Made by a program: the position numbers and the translations under genes. Below are positions 27,704-35,734 of a stretch of DNA of 64,000 bases, one piece after another (the first letter of the stretch is position 1; each line of letters starts with the position of its first letter). The notes beneath the pieces were generated by a model. That model worked only from the letters and a program-made list of their open reading frames with translations, did not search any database and was not told the DNA's origin. Source of the DNA: Dyella lipolytica (lineage in GTDB: Bacteria > Pseudomonadota > Gammaproteobacteria > Xanthomonadales > Rhodanobacteraceae); contig NZ_BSNQ01000003.1 in NCBI RefSeq assembly GCF_030160075.1, forward strand, positions 1,796,328 through 1,860,327, given 5' to 3'.

Positions 27704-29830
27704 ATGACCTACCAGCATTTGAAGCCGCTCATACTCGCCGCGAGCGTCACCTTCGCGCTTGCCGCCTGCGGCAAACAGGAACAGGCCGCCGCGCCGGCAC
27801 CGGCCCCCGCGGCCAGCGCACCGGCAGCCGCTTCCACCACCGCCAGCGCCGCCAAACCGGTCAGCGTCTTCGACGCCAACGAACTGGACAGCAGCATCAA
27901 CGCTTGCCAGGACTTCAACGGCTTCGTAAACGCCAAGTGGATCGCCGCGAACCCGATTCCCTCGGATCACACCAGCTGGGGCGCCTTCAACCAGCTCGCC
28001 GAGCAGAGCCTCAACACCCAGCACGACTTGGTCGAGAACGCCGCCAAGAATGCCGCGCAGGCCCAAGCAGGCTCGATCGATCAGAAGATCGGCTGGCTGT
28101 ACCAGGCCGGCATGGATCAGGACGCCGTCAACAAGGCCGGTTTCGATCCGCTCAAGCCGAAGCTGGACAAGATCGCCGCATTGAAGAACACCGCCGACGT
28201 CGTCTCGTTTATCAATGACAGCTTCAGTCATGGCGACCAGCAAGTGTTCAACTTCGGCTCCGGCGCCGATTTCAAAGACGCCAGCAATCAGATCGGCTTC
28301 GCCCAACAGTCCGGCCTGGGCCTGCCCACGCGCGACTACTACACCGACCCGAAGCAGGCCGAACTGCGCGACGCTTACAAGGCGTACATCGTGAAGTCGC
28401 TGACCCTCACCGGCGTGTCCGATGCCGATGCGAAGAAGCAGGCCGATGAAGTGCTGGCCTTCGAAACCGAGTTGGCCAAGGCCTCGCTGTCGCCCACCGA
28501 ATTGCGCGACCTCGACAACGAGTACCACTTCGTGAGCGTGCCGCAGGCCGACAAGGTCACCCCGCACTTCAACTGGGAAAAGTTCTTCACTGCCCAGGGG
28601 CTGACCATCGACAAGGGTTTCTCGCTGTCGCAGCCGAAGTTCTTCACCGAGTTCGACAAGCTGCTCGCGTCGGCGCCGATTTCGCAGTGGCAGGCGTACC
28701 TGCGCTTCCACGCCATCGACGATGCTGCGCCCTACCTCAGCACCGCGTTCCAGGACAACCGCTTCGACTTCTACGGCAAAACCCTCTCCGGTCAGCCGGA
28801 ACAGAAGCCGTTGTGGAAGCGCGTGCTGGACACCGTCAACACCTCGATGGGCGAAGCGCTCGGCCAGCTCTATGTGGCCAAGGAGTTCACGCCTGAAGCC
28901 AAGCAGCGCGCTAGCGAACTGGTCACCAACGTGCGCGAAGCGCTTAAGGAACATATCGAGCATTCGGACTGGATGAGCGACGCCACCAAGCAGAAGGCGA
29001 TCGACAAATGGAACAAGTTCCTGCCGAAGATCGGCTATCCCGATCATTGGCGCAGCTGGGACGGCCTCGATATCAAGCAGGGCGACTATTACGGCGACGT
29101 GATGGCCGCAGCGAAATTCAACTATGACTACGACATCGGCCATATCGGCAAGAAGACGGACCGCACCGAGTGGGGCATGACACCGCAGACGGTCAATGCC
29201 TACTACGATCCGAGCACCAACACGATCAACTTCCCGGCCGCGATCCTGCAGCCGCCGTTCTTCTATCCGAATGGCGACGACGCGATCAACTACGGCGGTA
29301 TCGGCGCGGTGATCGGTCACGAATCCAGCCACGGCTTCGACGACCAGGGCTCGCAGTTCGATGGCGACGGCAACAAGGCCGACTGGTGGACGGCGCAAGA
29401 TAAGTCGCAGTTCCAGGCACGCAGCGGCAAGCTGGTCGATCAGTTCAACGGTTATGCCCCGCTGAAAGACAAGCCTGATCTGCACGTCAACGGCAAGCTG
29501 ACCTTGGGCGAAAATATCGCCGACCTGGGTGGCCTCAACGTGGCCTACGACGCACTGCAGAACTCGCTGAAGAACAACCCGACCGAAGCGCAACAAAAGA
29601 TCGACGGTTATACCCAGGACCAGCGCTACTTCCTGAGCTGGGCCCGCGTATGGCGCAACAACATGCGCGAGAAGACCGCCGAGCTGCGCTTGAACACCGA
29701 TCCGCACGCTCCGGCGTCGCTGCGCGCCATCGGTGCGCCGTCGAACATGCCGGCGTTCGCCGAGGCGTTCCAGTGCAAGCCGACCGATCCGATGGTTCGT
29801 GCCGGCGATAAGCAGGTGAAGATCTGGTAA
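27704..29830 (+). CDS. M13 family (neprilysin/PepO-like) lipoprotein metallopeptidase
   Basis: 708 residues. Lipoprotein signal with lipobox LAAC, then an Ala/Pro linker (about 25-55). The M13 fold shows N-A-Y-Y-D-P (substrate binding), the zinc motif HESSH in VIGHESSHGFDDQG, the third ligand in ENIADLGG, and C-terminal P-x-W-region sequence ending in W (KIW), the family hallmark CxxW reduced here to KIW. It cleaves peptides in the periplasm or at the outer membrane. A Shine-Dalgarno (AGAGGGA) precedes the ATG at 27704. Full length. Terminated by a strong hairpin. Confidence 0.94.
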   Translation: MTYQHLKPLILAASVTFALAACGKQEQAAAPAPAPAASAPAAASTTASAAKPVSVFDANELDSSINACQDFNGFVNAKWIAANPIPSDHTSWGAFNQLAEQSLNTQHDLVENAAKNAAQAQAGSIDQKIGWLYQAGMDQDAVNKAGFDPLKPKLDKIAALKNTADVVSFINDSFSHGDQQVFNFGSGADFKDASNQIGFAQQSGLGLPTRDYYTDPKQAELRDAYKAYIVKSLTLTGVSDADAKKQADEVLAFETELAKASLSPTELRDLDNEYHFVSVPQADKVTPHFNWEKFFTAQGLTIDKGFSLSQPKFFTEFDKLLASAPISQWQAYLRFHAIDDAAPYLSTAFQDNRFDFYGKTLSGQPEQKPLWKRVLDTVNTSMGEALGQLYVAKEFTPEAKQRASELVTNVREALKEHIEHSDWMSDATKQKAIDKWNKFLPKIGYPDHWRSWDGLDIKQGDYYGDVMAAAKFNYDYDIGHIGKKTDRTEWGMTPQTVNAYYDPSTNTINFPAAILQPPFFYPNGDDAINYGGIGAVIGHESSHGFDDQGSQFDGDGNKADWWTAQDKSQFQARSGKLVDQFNGYAPLKDKPDLHVNGKLTLGENIADLGGLNVAYDALQNSLKNNPTEAQQKIDGYTQDQRYFLSWARVWRNNMREKTAELRLNTDPHAPASLRAIGAPSNMPAFAEAFQCKPTDPMVRAGDKQVKIW

Positions 29831-29877
29831 GCCGCCCCACCTCTCGCGGGTTGATTACCGCGATTTGAAAGGCGAAA

Positions 29878-29910
29878 GGCCCCGCATGCGAATGCGGGGC
29901 CTTTTTCTTT
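29878..29910 (+). terminator. Rho-independent terminator after the M13 peptidase
   Basis: GGCCCCGCAT (29878-29887) pairs perfectly with ATGCGGGGCC (29892-29901), loop GCGA, followed by TTTTTCTTT. Textbook intrinsic terminator. Confidence 0.92.
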
Positions 29911-29972
29911 CCTCCTCCGCCGCGGCCTGTCCCTTCCTACGGAAGCTTCACAAGTCTGTAACTGCATGTGAT

Positions 29973-29991
29973 AATAGGAACGATTCTTATT
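29973..29991. promoter_or_regulatory. Fur box upstream of the TonB receptor
   Basis: The 19-mer on the minus strand, AATAAGAATCGTTCCTATT, agrees at 15 of 19 positions with the palindromic Fur/xanthomonad iron box AATGAGAATCATTCTCATT. It lies about 125 bp before the receptor start and fits iron-dependent repression of receptor and hydroxylase. Confidence 0.65.
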
Positions 29992-30115
29992 TACTAGACC
30001 CAGCCGTGTCGGGCAGCAAGCGGGATTGAGGCTGGTCGTGGAGTGCCACTCCAACGACCTACTCAAGCGAGCCAACCACCGTGTTCGGGCGTTTCCACCT
30101 CATCGACTCGCCACT

Positions 30116-32296
30116 ATGCCCGCTAACTTCCGCGCTACACCCCTACAAACCGCCCTGCTACTGGCCCTCACCCTTCCCGCGGTCACCCACGCGCAAACAA
30201 CGTCCCAGGCCAGTGATACATCCAGCACGCCGCAAACGACCGGACATCCGAAAACACTGAGTTCGGTACACGTCACCGGCAGCGTGGTGGGCACCGATTA
30301 CGATGCCGACGCATCCACCGTGGGCGCCAAGGTACCGACCTCTCTGCGCGATATTCCGCAATCCATCGTGGTGGTGAACCGCGATCTGCTCGATGCGCAA
30401 GGTGCGACCTCATTGCAGGACGCCTTGCGCAACGTGCCGGGCATCACCATCGGTGGCGCCGAAGGCGGACAGATCGGCAACAACATCAATTTGCGCGGCT
30501 TCACTGCACGCACCGATATTTATCTGGACGGCTTCCGCGATCCGGGTCAGTACTACCGCGACACGTTCGACCTATCGGCCATCGAAGTACTCAAAGGCCC
30601 CTCCTCCATGCTGTTCGGCCGTGGCTCCACCGGCGGCGTGATCAACCAGGTCACCAAGGAGCCGGAGCTGAAAGCGTTCGGCGAAGTGACGGCCACCGTG
30701 GGAAGCAGCGATCGGTATCGCACAACGGCCGATTTCAACCAGCCTCTATCTGACACCGCCGCCGTGCGACTGAACGTGTATGGCCAAGACATGCACTCCA
30801 CGCGAAACGTAGCCAAGAACCAGGACGATGGCATCGCGCCATCGGTGCGCTTCGGCATCGGCACGCCTACGCAAATCACACTATCCGCGCTGATCCAGCG
30901 CAATCACGATATGCCCGACTACGGCCTGCCGCCCATCAACGGACGTCCGGCCCAGGTCAACGACAAAAATTGGTACGGACTCACCAACGACCGTACCAAC
31001 CAGAGCGTCAACGAATTCAACGCGCGCGTTGAACACACATTCTCGGACTACGTAAGCCTGCGTTCGCAGCTGCAATACAGCGACTACACGACCGATGCGC
31101 GTGAGACCGCTGCCAACAGCGTGGTGACTGCAGGCGGCATAACGCTCAACAAGACGCTGGGCAACCCGACCAATCTGCCGCTGCAAGATCTGTACGTACA
31201 GCTTGCGAGCCACGACCGCGTGATTCACGACAAGACCATCGACAGCCAGACCGACCTGGTGACCAAGTTCGATACCGGTGGCTTGCAGCACACGCTCATT
31301 ACCGGCATGGAGCTCTCGCGCGAAACCTACAACAACCAATCCTATACGCGAAACGGATTGCCGCTGCTTTCGCTGCTGAATCCTGTACAGGAAGCCACGC
31401 CGGCCAACGTCACCACCACGGTAGGCAACTATGCGCAATCCGTCGGCAAGACTGCCGCGATATATGCGAACGACACTATCCGCTTTAACGATCAATGGAT
31501 GGTAGTAGCCGGCGTGCGCCGCGACGAATTCGACGCGCACATCAGCAACACCGTCTCGCTACCGGCTTACGCGCAGCAGACGGTGTATTTCACGAGCGTG
31601 CGCGGTGGCGTGATCTATCAGCCGAGCGAAACGCAGTCCTACTATGCGTCGTACGGCACGTCATTCGATCCATCGTTGGAACAGCTCACGCTCACCAACG
31701 GTACGCAGAACCTGGCGCCAGAAAAAAACCACTCGTATGAAATTGGCGGCAAGTGGAACCTGCTGGGCGACATGCTGTCGATCAACGCCGCGCTGTACAA
31801 CTTGGAACAAACCAACGCACGCACCCAAACTTCGTCCGGCGAATACGCGCTGGACGGCAATATCCGCGTGCGCGGTGCGGAACTGGGCGTCATCGGCCAT
31901 CTTACGAAGAACTGGCAGATCTTCTCCGGCTATAGCCACATGGACGGTAGGATCATCAAAGCGCTGGACGGCACCCAAGGCAACGTGCCCGCCAACACGC
32001 CGCGCAACACGTTCACGACGTGGACCACCTATACCTTCGCGCAGCACTGGGAGGCCGGCGGCGGTCCCACCTACATGTCACAGCGTTACGCGGCGAATAC
32101 GGATACGGTCAGCGTAGGTGGCTATACGCGCTGGGACGCCACGCTGGCATACCATCAACCTAGCTACGACATTCGTCTCAACGTGCTCAACTTAACCGAC
32201 AAGCACTACTTCGACGCGCTGATCCCGTCGGATGGTGGCCGTTCGGTGCCAGGCATCGGCCGCACCGAAATGGTGACGTTCACGTACAAGTTCTGA
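30116..32296 (+). CDS. TonB-dependent siderophore receptor (Fiu/PiuA type)
   Basis: About 726 residues from the ATG at 30116, which gives a normal signal peptide (TALLLALTLPAVTHAQ); an upstream codon at 30026 would add a 30-residue non-signal extension. The plug domain shows VPTSLRDIPQSIVVVNRDLL, GATSLQDALRNVPGITIGG and NINLRGF; the barrel ends GRTEMVTFTYKF with a terminal Phe. It imports ferric siderophores, energised by TonB-ExbBD. A Fur box lies upstream, and a PiuC-type hydroxylase follows 14 bases later, the pairing known from fiu-ybiX and piuA-piuC, which favours catecholate substrates. Confidence 0.92.
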   Translation: MPANFRATPLQTALLLALTLPAVTHAQTTSQASDTSSTPQTTGHPKTLSSVHVTGSVVGTDYDADASTVGAKVPTSLRDIPQSIVVVNRDLLDAQGATSLQDALRNVPGITIGGAEGGQIGNNINLRGFTARTDIYLDGFRDPGQYYRDTFDLSAIEVLKGPSSMLFGRGSTGGVINQVTKEPELKAFGEVTATVGSSDRYRTTADFNQPLSDTAAVRLNVYGQDMHSTRNVAKNQDDGIAPSVRFGIGTPTQITLSALIQRNHDMPDYGLPPINGRPAQVNDKNWYGLTNDRTNQSVNEFNARVEHTFSDYVSLRSQLQYSDYTTDARETAANSVVTAGGITLNKTLGNPTNLPLQDLYVQLASHDRVIHDKTIDSQTDLVTKFDTGGLQHTLITGMELSRETYNNQSYTRNGLPLLSLLNPVQEATPANVTTTVGNYAQSVGKTAAIYANDTIRFNDQWMVVAGVRRDEFDAHISNTVSLPAYAQQTVYFTSVRGGVIYQPSETQSYYASYGTSFDPSLEQLTLTNGTQNLAPEKNHSYEIGGKWNLLGDMLSINAALYNLEQTNARTQTSSGEYALDGNIRVRGAELGVIGHLTKNWQIFSGYSHMDGRIIKALDGTQGNVPANTPRNTFTTWTTYTFAQHWEAGGGPTYMSQRYAANTDTVSVGGYTRWDATLAYHQPSYDIRLNVLNLTDKHYFDALIPSDGGRSVPGIGRTEMVTFTYKF

Positions 32297-32310
32297 TGGA
32301 GTACGGCTAA

Positions 32311-32997
32311 ATGCTGGTGCATATACCCGCCCTGCTCGACAGCAAACAACTGGCACACTTCCGTCGACAACTCGACGCCGATAACGCGCCCTGGGTGGAC
32401 GGACGCGTCACTGCGGGGCACCAAGGCATACACGTAAAGCAGAACCAGCAAATCGCCGAGGGCTCTGCCCTGGCGATTGAGCTGGGCCATGTCGTGCTAG
32501 CCGCGCTGGAACGGCACCCATTGTTCATCAGCGCGGCGTTGCCCCATCGCGTTTATCCACCGATGTTCAATCGCTATCAAAGCGGCATGCACTTCGGCAG
32601 CCATGTCGACGGTTCGGTGCGGTTATTGCCGGACACCGGCGAGAAAATCCGCACCGATCTTTCCGCGACACTGTTCCTCGCGCCGCCAGATAGCTACGAC
32701 GGCGGCGAGCTGTTGATCGAAGACACTTACGGCACGCAGACCGTCAAGCTCGCCGCCGGCGACATGATTCTGTATCCGGCCAGCAGCCTGCACCGTGTGA
32801 GCCCTGTCACACGAGGCACTCGCCTTGCATGTTTTTTTTGGGTGCAAAGCATGGTGCGCGACGATGGACAGCGCACGTTGCTTTTTGACCTAGATAACGC
32901 CATCCAGCAGCTCACCGCGACGCAGGCCGATGAAGCCGCACGCACACGGCTTACCGGCTGTTACCACAACCTTTTGAGGATGTGGTCGGAGGTCTAA
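32311..32997 (+). CDS. piuC: PKHD-type Fe(II)/2-oxoglutarate hydroxylase PiuC/YbiX
   Basis: 228 residues, the normal PiuC length. Iron facial triad: His-x-Asp in [10 protein letters not shown] and the distal His in [11 protein letters not shown]; the 2-oxoglutarate-binding Arg is in [24 protein letters not shown] is a family signature. Linked to iron uptake receptors across Proteobacteria; the exact substrate (siderophore or receptor-related) is not established. Cotranscribed with the receptor. Confidence 0.94.
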   Translation: MLVHIPALLDSKQLAHFRRQLDADNAPWVDGRVTAGHQGIHVKQNQQIAEGSALAIELGHVVLAALERHPLFISAALPHRVYPPMFNRYQSGMHFGSHVDGSVRLLPDTGEKIRTDLSATLFLAPPDSYDGGELLIEDTYGTQTVKLAAGDMILYPASSLHRVSPVTRGTRLACFFWVQSMVRDDGQRTLLFDLDNAIQQLTATQADEAARTRLTGCYHNLLRMWSEV

Positions 32998-33032
32998 GCC
33001 CGCCCAGGGCCAGCCATTTTGTTGATCACCAT

Positions 33033-33224
33033 CAAAGTTCCAACGACGAACGGCGCCCTTCCGCCGATGAACGGTCGTTCAAATCAGACTTTACCTACAA
33101 GATAATCATCTTAAGCTGAGGGTCCGTCTTTACGGTTCCCTAAGCAGTTGAGGGAGTCAGGGGCGCCGGACCTGTCCGGTAGGGAATTGGCACGTCAACT
33201 CACGTGCCAGACGGGGGCTAGTTC
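33033..33224 (+). promoter_or_regulatory. Region before fimT with several hairpins, possible structured leader
   Basis: Upstream of the promoter, AACGAC...GTCGTT encloses CGGCG...CGCCG (around 33040-33079). Within the putative leader three further stems occur: TCCCT/AGGGA, CCGGAC/GTCCGG around a 2-base centre, and TGGCACGT/ACGTGCCA with a 6-base loop, the last ending just before the ribosome site (gggggct) of fimT. No match to a riboswitch class known to me, and no terminator T-run. Confidence 0.4.
33078..33106 (+). promoter_or_regulatory. Putative sigma-70 promoter of the minor pilin operon
   Basis: TTCAAA (33078-33083), 17-bp spacer, GATAAT (33101-33106). The -10 agrees at five of six positions; the -35 is weaker. 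Start near 33113 would leave a leader of about 110 nt. Confidence 0.45.
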
Positions 33225-33836
33225 ATGAGTACGGTGTGCAGGCATCGCAAGCCGGCAGGTGGTTTCACTATCGTCGAATTGATGGTGGTGATTGTCATCG
33301 TTGCCATCATTTCGGTTTTCGCGATCCCGTCTTACAAGGGTTTGATGACCCAGAACCGGATGGCCGGCGAGATGAACGATCTGTCTACCGACATCGAATT
33401 GGCGCGCTCCGCGGCAGTCAAGCAAGGTCTGACGGTCACTATCTGCGCATCGGCCGCGCCCACTAGCGCCACCCCCACCTGTAATAACAGCGCCGAGTGG
33501 AACACTGGGTGGATTGCCTTCATCGATGTCGCCGGCAATCAGACCTTCAGCACTGCCACCGGTGACACCCTGCTGCGCGCCCACGGCCCCTTCACCAGCA
33601 GTGACACCCTGGTGTTCTCTACCACCGGCGGGACACTGAATTCCATCACCTTCAACCGCATGGGCGGCACGACCAGCTTCGGCGCCACCGCCAACAATAG
33701 CGATACCAACACCGGCACGCTGACCTTGCACGACGCCACCAACAACCCGACCTGGCACCGCTGCGTGATCGTGTCCGAGGCGGGGACCATGACCGTGGAT
33801 TCCGAACAGAACCAACAGCAGGCGTCTTGTCCATGA
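33225..33836 (+). CDS. fimT: Minor pseudopilin FimT/GspH
   Basis: 203 residues. Type III leader ending in Gly, then FTIVELMVVIVIVAIISVFAIP, with Glu at position 5 as needed for assembly and methylation. The mature domain fits GspH/FimT: MAGEMNDLSTDIELARSAAVKQG and a late Cys pair. FimT-type minor pilins have been linked to DNA uptake through type IV pili in some relatives. First gene of fimT-pilV-pilW-pilX-pilY1-pilE. Confidence 0.9.
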   Translation: MSTVCRHRKPAGGFTIVELMVVIVIVAIISVFAIPSYKGLMTQNRMAGEMNDLSTDIELARSAAVKQGLTVTICASAAPTSATPTCNNSAEWNTGWIAFIDVAGNQTFSTATGDTLLRAHGPFTSSDTLVFSTTGGTLNSITFNRMGGTTSFGATANNSDTNTGTLTLHDATNNPTWHRCVIVSEAGTMTVDSEQNQQQASCP

Positions 33837-34366
33837 TTATTCTTACTCCCCATCGGATGCGTGGCTTCACCTTGCTGGAAGTGCTGGTTGCACTGGTGAT
33901 TCTTTCTATCGGCGTGCTTGGTCTGGCTGCCATGCAAGCAACGGCGCTATCAAGCACGCACGGTTCGCAAACCGAATCAATGGTGGTGATCCAGGCGCGA
34001 AGTCTGGCCGATGCCATGACCGCCAACCCCGATTACTGGGGCATCACGTCGCCCACCTTCACCGTCACTGGTACGCCCAACAACCTCACCTACACTGGCA
34101 ACCCGCCCACCTACTCGGGTGCCAATTGCAGCACCGCTACTTGCTCGTACACCGACATGGCAGGCTATGACCTGCAGCAATGGGCAAACCAATTGCTGAC
34201 CCAGGTTCCTGGTGCCAAGGGCAGTATCACTTGCACAGGAAGCGCTCCTGTAGGTTGCAGCATTACGATCACCTGGACACAGAACTCGGCGGCCGCTCTC
34301 AACAGCGGCACCGCCAACGCGGCCGCTACGACACAGATGTCCTACACGCTGCTCAACCAGATCTAA
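33833..34366 (+). CDS. pilV: Minor pilin PilV
   Basis: About 177 residues from the ATG at 33833, which overlaps the TGA of fimT. Prepilin leader MIILTPHRMRG, cleaved before FTLLEVLVALVILSIGVLGL, with Glu at +5. The GVLGLAAMQA segment is characteristic of PilV. Two Cys pairs in the C-terminal half (NCSTATC and TCTGSAPVGC) probably form disulfides. Part of the tip priming complex of the type IV pilus. Confidence 0.92.
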   Translation: MIILTPHRMRGFTLLEVLVALVILSIGVLGLAAMQATALSSTHGSQTESMVVIQARSLADAMTANPDYWGITSPTFTVTGTPNNLTYTGNPPTYSGANCSTATCSYTDMAGYDLQQWANQLLTQVPGAKGSITCTGSAPVGCSITITWTQNSAAALNSGTANAAATTQMSYTLLNQI

Positions 34367-34369
34367 GCC

Positions 34370-35113
34370 ATGAATATCCATCTCCGTAAACAACGCGGCT
34401 TGAGTCTGATTTCGCTGATGATTGCGCTTCTCATCGGCACCTTTCTGCTTGCCGGCCTGTTCACCGTGTGGTTCCAGACACGCCAGACCTTCAGCGCGCA
34501 AAACAAGATGGCGCAGTTGCAGGACAACGAGCGAATGGCGCTGACTATCCTGGGCAATACGGTGGAATCGGCGGGCTACTATCCCGTAGCGGCGAACTAT
34601 GGCACCAATCCACCCAGCCCAGCCTATACACAAGCTAACGTCTTTACGGCTACTTCGCCGTTCACCGTAGCGGGGCAGTCGGTTTACGGCACGCATCCGA
34701 CGACGGGCAACGACACGCTGGAAGTGCGCTTCATGGCAGACAACAACCTGGGCAACACGCTCGATTGCCTGGGCCAGACCGACACCGCCCGCACGCTAGT
34801 CACTAATACTTTCAAGATCGACGCCAGCAACAATCTGACTTGCTCGGTCAACGGCCAGGCGGGACTGCCGATCGTGCCGGGTGTCCAGACCTTCGTGGTG
34901 TACTACGGCATCTCCACCACGCACGACAGTTCGGTCACCGAATACCTTACAGCCGATCAGGTGACGGCCAATGCACTGTGGAGCTATGTGCAGTCGGTCA
35001 ACTTGCAGCTCACGTTTCTCAACCCGCTGTTTGGCCAACCCGGACAACCGGGACAAGCGTCAACGACACCGACGGTTACCCGAATCGTTTCGTTGACGCA
35101 AACGGCGAAGTGA
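34370..35113 (+). CDS. pilW: Minor pilin PilW
   Basis: 247 residues. Leader MNIHLRKQRG, then LSLISLMIALLIGTFLLAGLFTVW; the PilW family shows F-Q-T-R-Q-T-F-S-A-Q just after the helix, as here. Position +5 is Ser instead of Glu. The globular domain contains TLEVRFMADNN and C-x-n-C typical of PilW. Follows pilV after 3 bases. Role in pilus assembly with PilX and PilY1. Confidence 0.92.
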   Translation: MNIHLRKQRGLSLISLMIALLIGTFLLAGLFTVWFQTRQTFSAQNKMAQLQDNERMALTILGNTVESAGYYPVAANYGTNPPSPAYTQANVFTATSPFTVAGQSVYGTHPTTGNDTLEVRFMADNNLGNTLDCLGQTDTARTLVTNTFKIDASNNLTCSVNGQAGLPIVPGVQTFVVYYGISTTHDSSVTEYLTADQVTANALWSYVQSVNLQLTFLNPLFGQPGQPGQASTTPTVTRIVSLTQTAK

Positions 35114-35144
35114 TAGCCGCGCAATGATGCTCAAGAGAACCCCC

Positions 35145-35717
35145 ATGCATAGCAACCCTAAAATCAGGTCACATAAAGAAGGCGGCTTTGTGCTGATCGC
35201 GAGCCTGCTGATGCTGATCGTGATGACGCTGCTGGCCGTCAGCCTTTATCACAACTTTACCGTGCAGGAAAACGTCGCCTCGAACACCAAGGAAAAAGGG
35301 CGCGCCTTCCAACTGGCTCAAAGCACGCTGCAGTACGCCGAATACGTGCTGGTGAAAAACTCGGCGGCCCTCCCGGCCACGACCGCCTGCGCAGGCAAGC
35401 TGAGCACGCTCACAATCTGCTCGAACGCGTACAGCATCACCGCCCCCACGTCGGCCGGTGCTGCCATGACACTGAGCAGCTACGCGCCTTACACCAGCAT
35501 GCAACCGGCCATCGCGATATCGACGACTGGCGGCAGCAATACGTACTACGGCAATCCGCAGTACTACCTCCAATTCCTTGGCGCAGCACCGGGCGGTGTT
35601 GGCCAGATCTACCAGGTAACCGCTTTGAGCTATGGCAGCACAGCCAGCGCGGTGTCGGTGGTGCAGAGCACCTATGAGTTGTCGTCCGGCACCAAGTGCC
35701 TGTCCTGCGGGCCATAA
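35145..35717 (+). CDS. pilX: Minor pilin PilX
   Basis: About 190 residues from the ATG at 35145, chosen because AAGAG lies 7 bases before it; codons at 35124 and 35127 are alternatives. Leader with GG, then FVLIASLLMLIVMTLLAVSLY and QENVASNTKEKGRAFQLAQSTLQYAE, the PilX_N signature. It lacks Glu at +5, as PilX-type proteins often do. C-terminal Cys pair (KCLSC). Acts with PilW and PilY1 at the pilus tip. It overlaps no gene; PilY1 starts 17 bases on. Confidence 0.9.
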   Translation: MHSNPKIRSHKEGGFVLIASLLMLIVMTLLAVSLYHNFTVQENVASNTKEKGRAFQLAQSTLQYAEYVLVKNSAALPATTACAGKLSTLTICSNAYSITAPTSAGAAMTLSSYAPYTSMQPAIAISTTGGSNTYYGNPQYYLQFLGAAPGGVGQIYQVTALSYGSTASAVSVVQSTYELSSGTKCLSCGP

Positions 35718-35734
35718 ATACAGGGTCGAATAAC

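Noticed and set aside
27614-29707. 697-codon open frame antisense to the M13 peptidase
   Set aside because: Complete overlap with a gene having full catalytic motifs; sequence is a His/Val/Arg-rich shadow.
33187-33205. Sigma-54 promoter at TGGCACG before fimT
   Set aside because: The second element needed 4-5 bases later (TTGCA-like) is missing; the sequence is one arm of a hairpin.
33107-33224. c-di-GMP riboswitch (GEMM) before fimT
   Set aside because: Conserved GEMM elements and the tetraloop/receptor pattern were not found, although hairpins exist.
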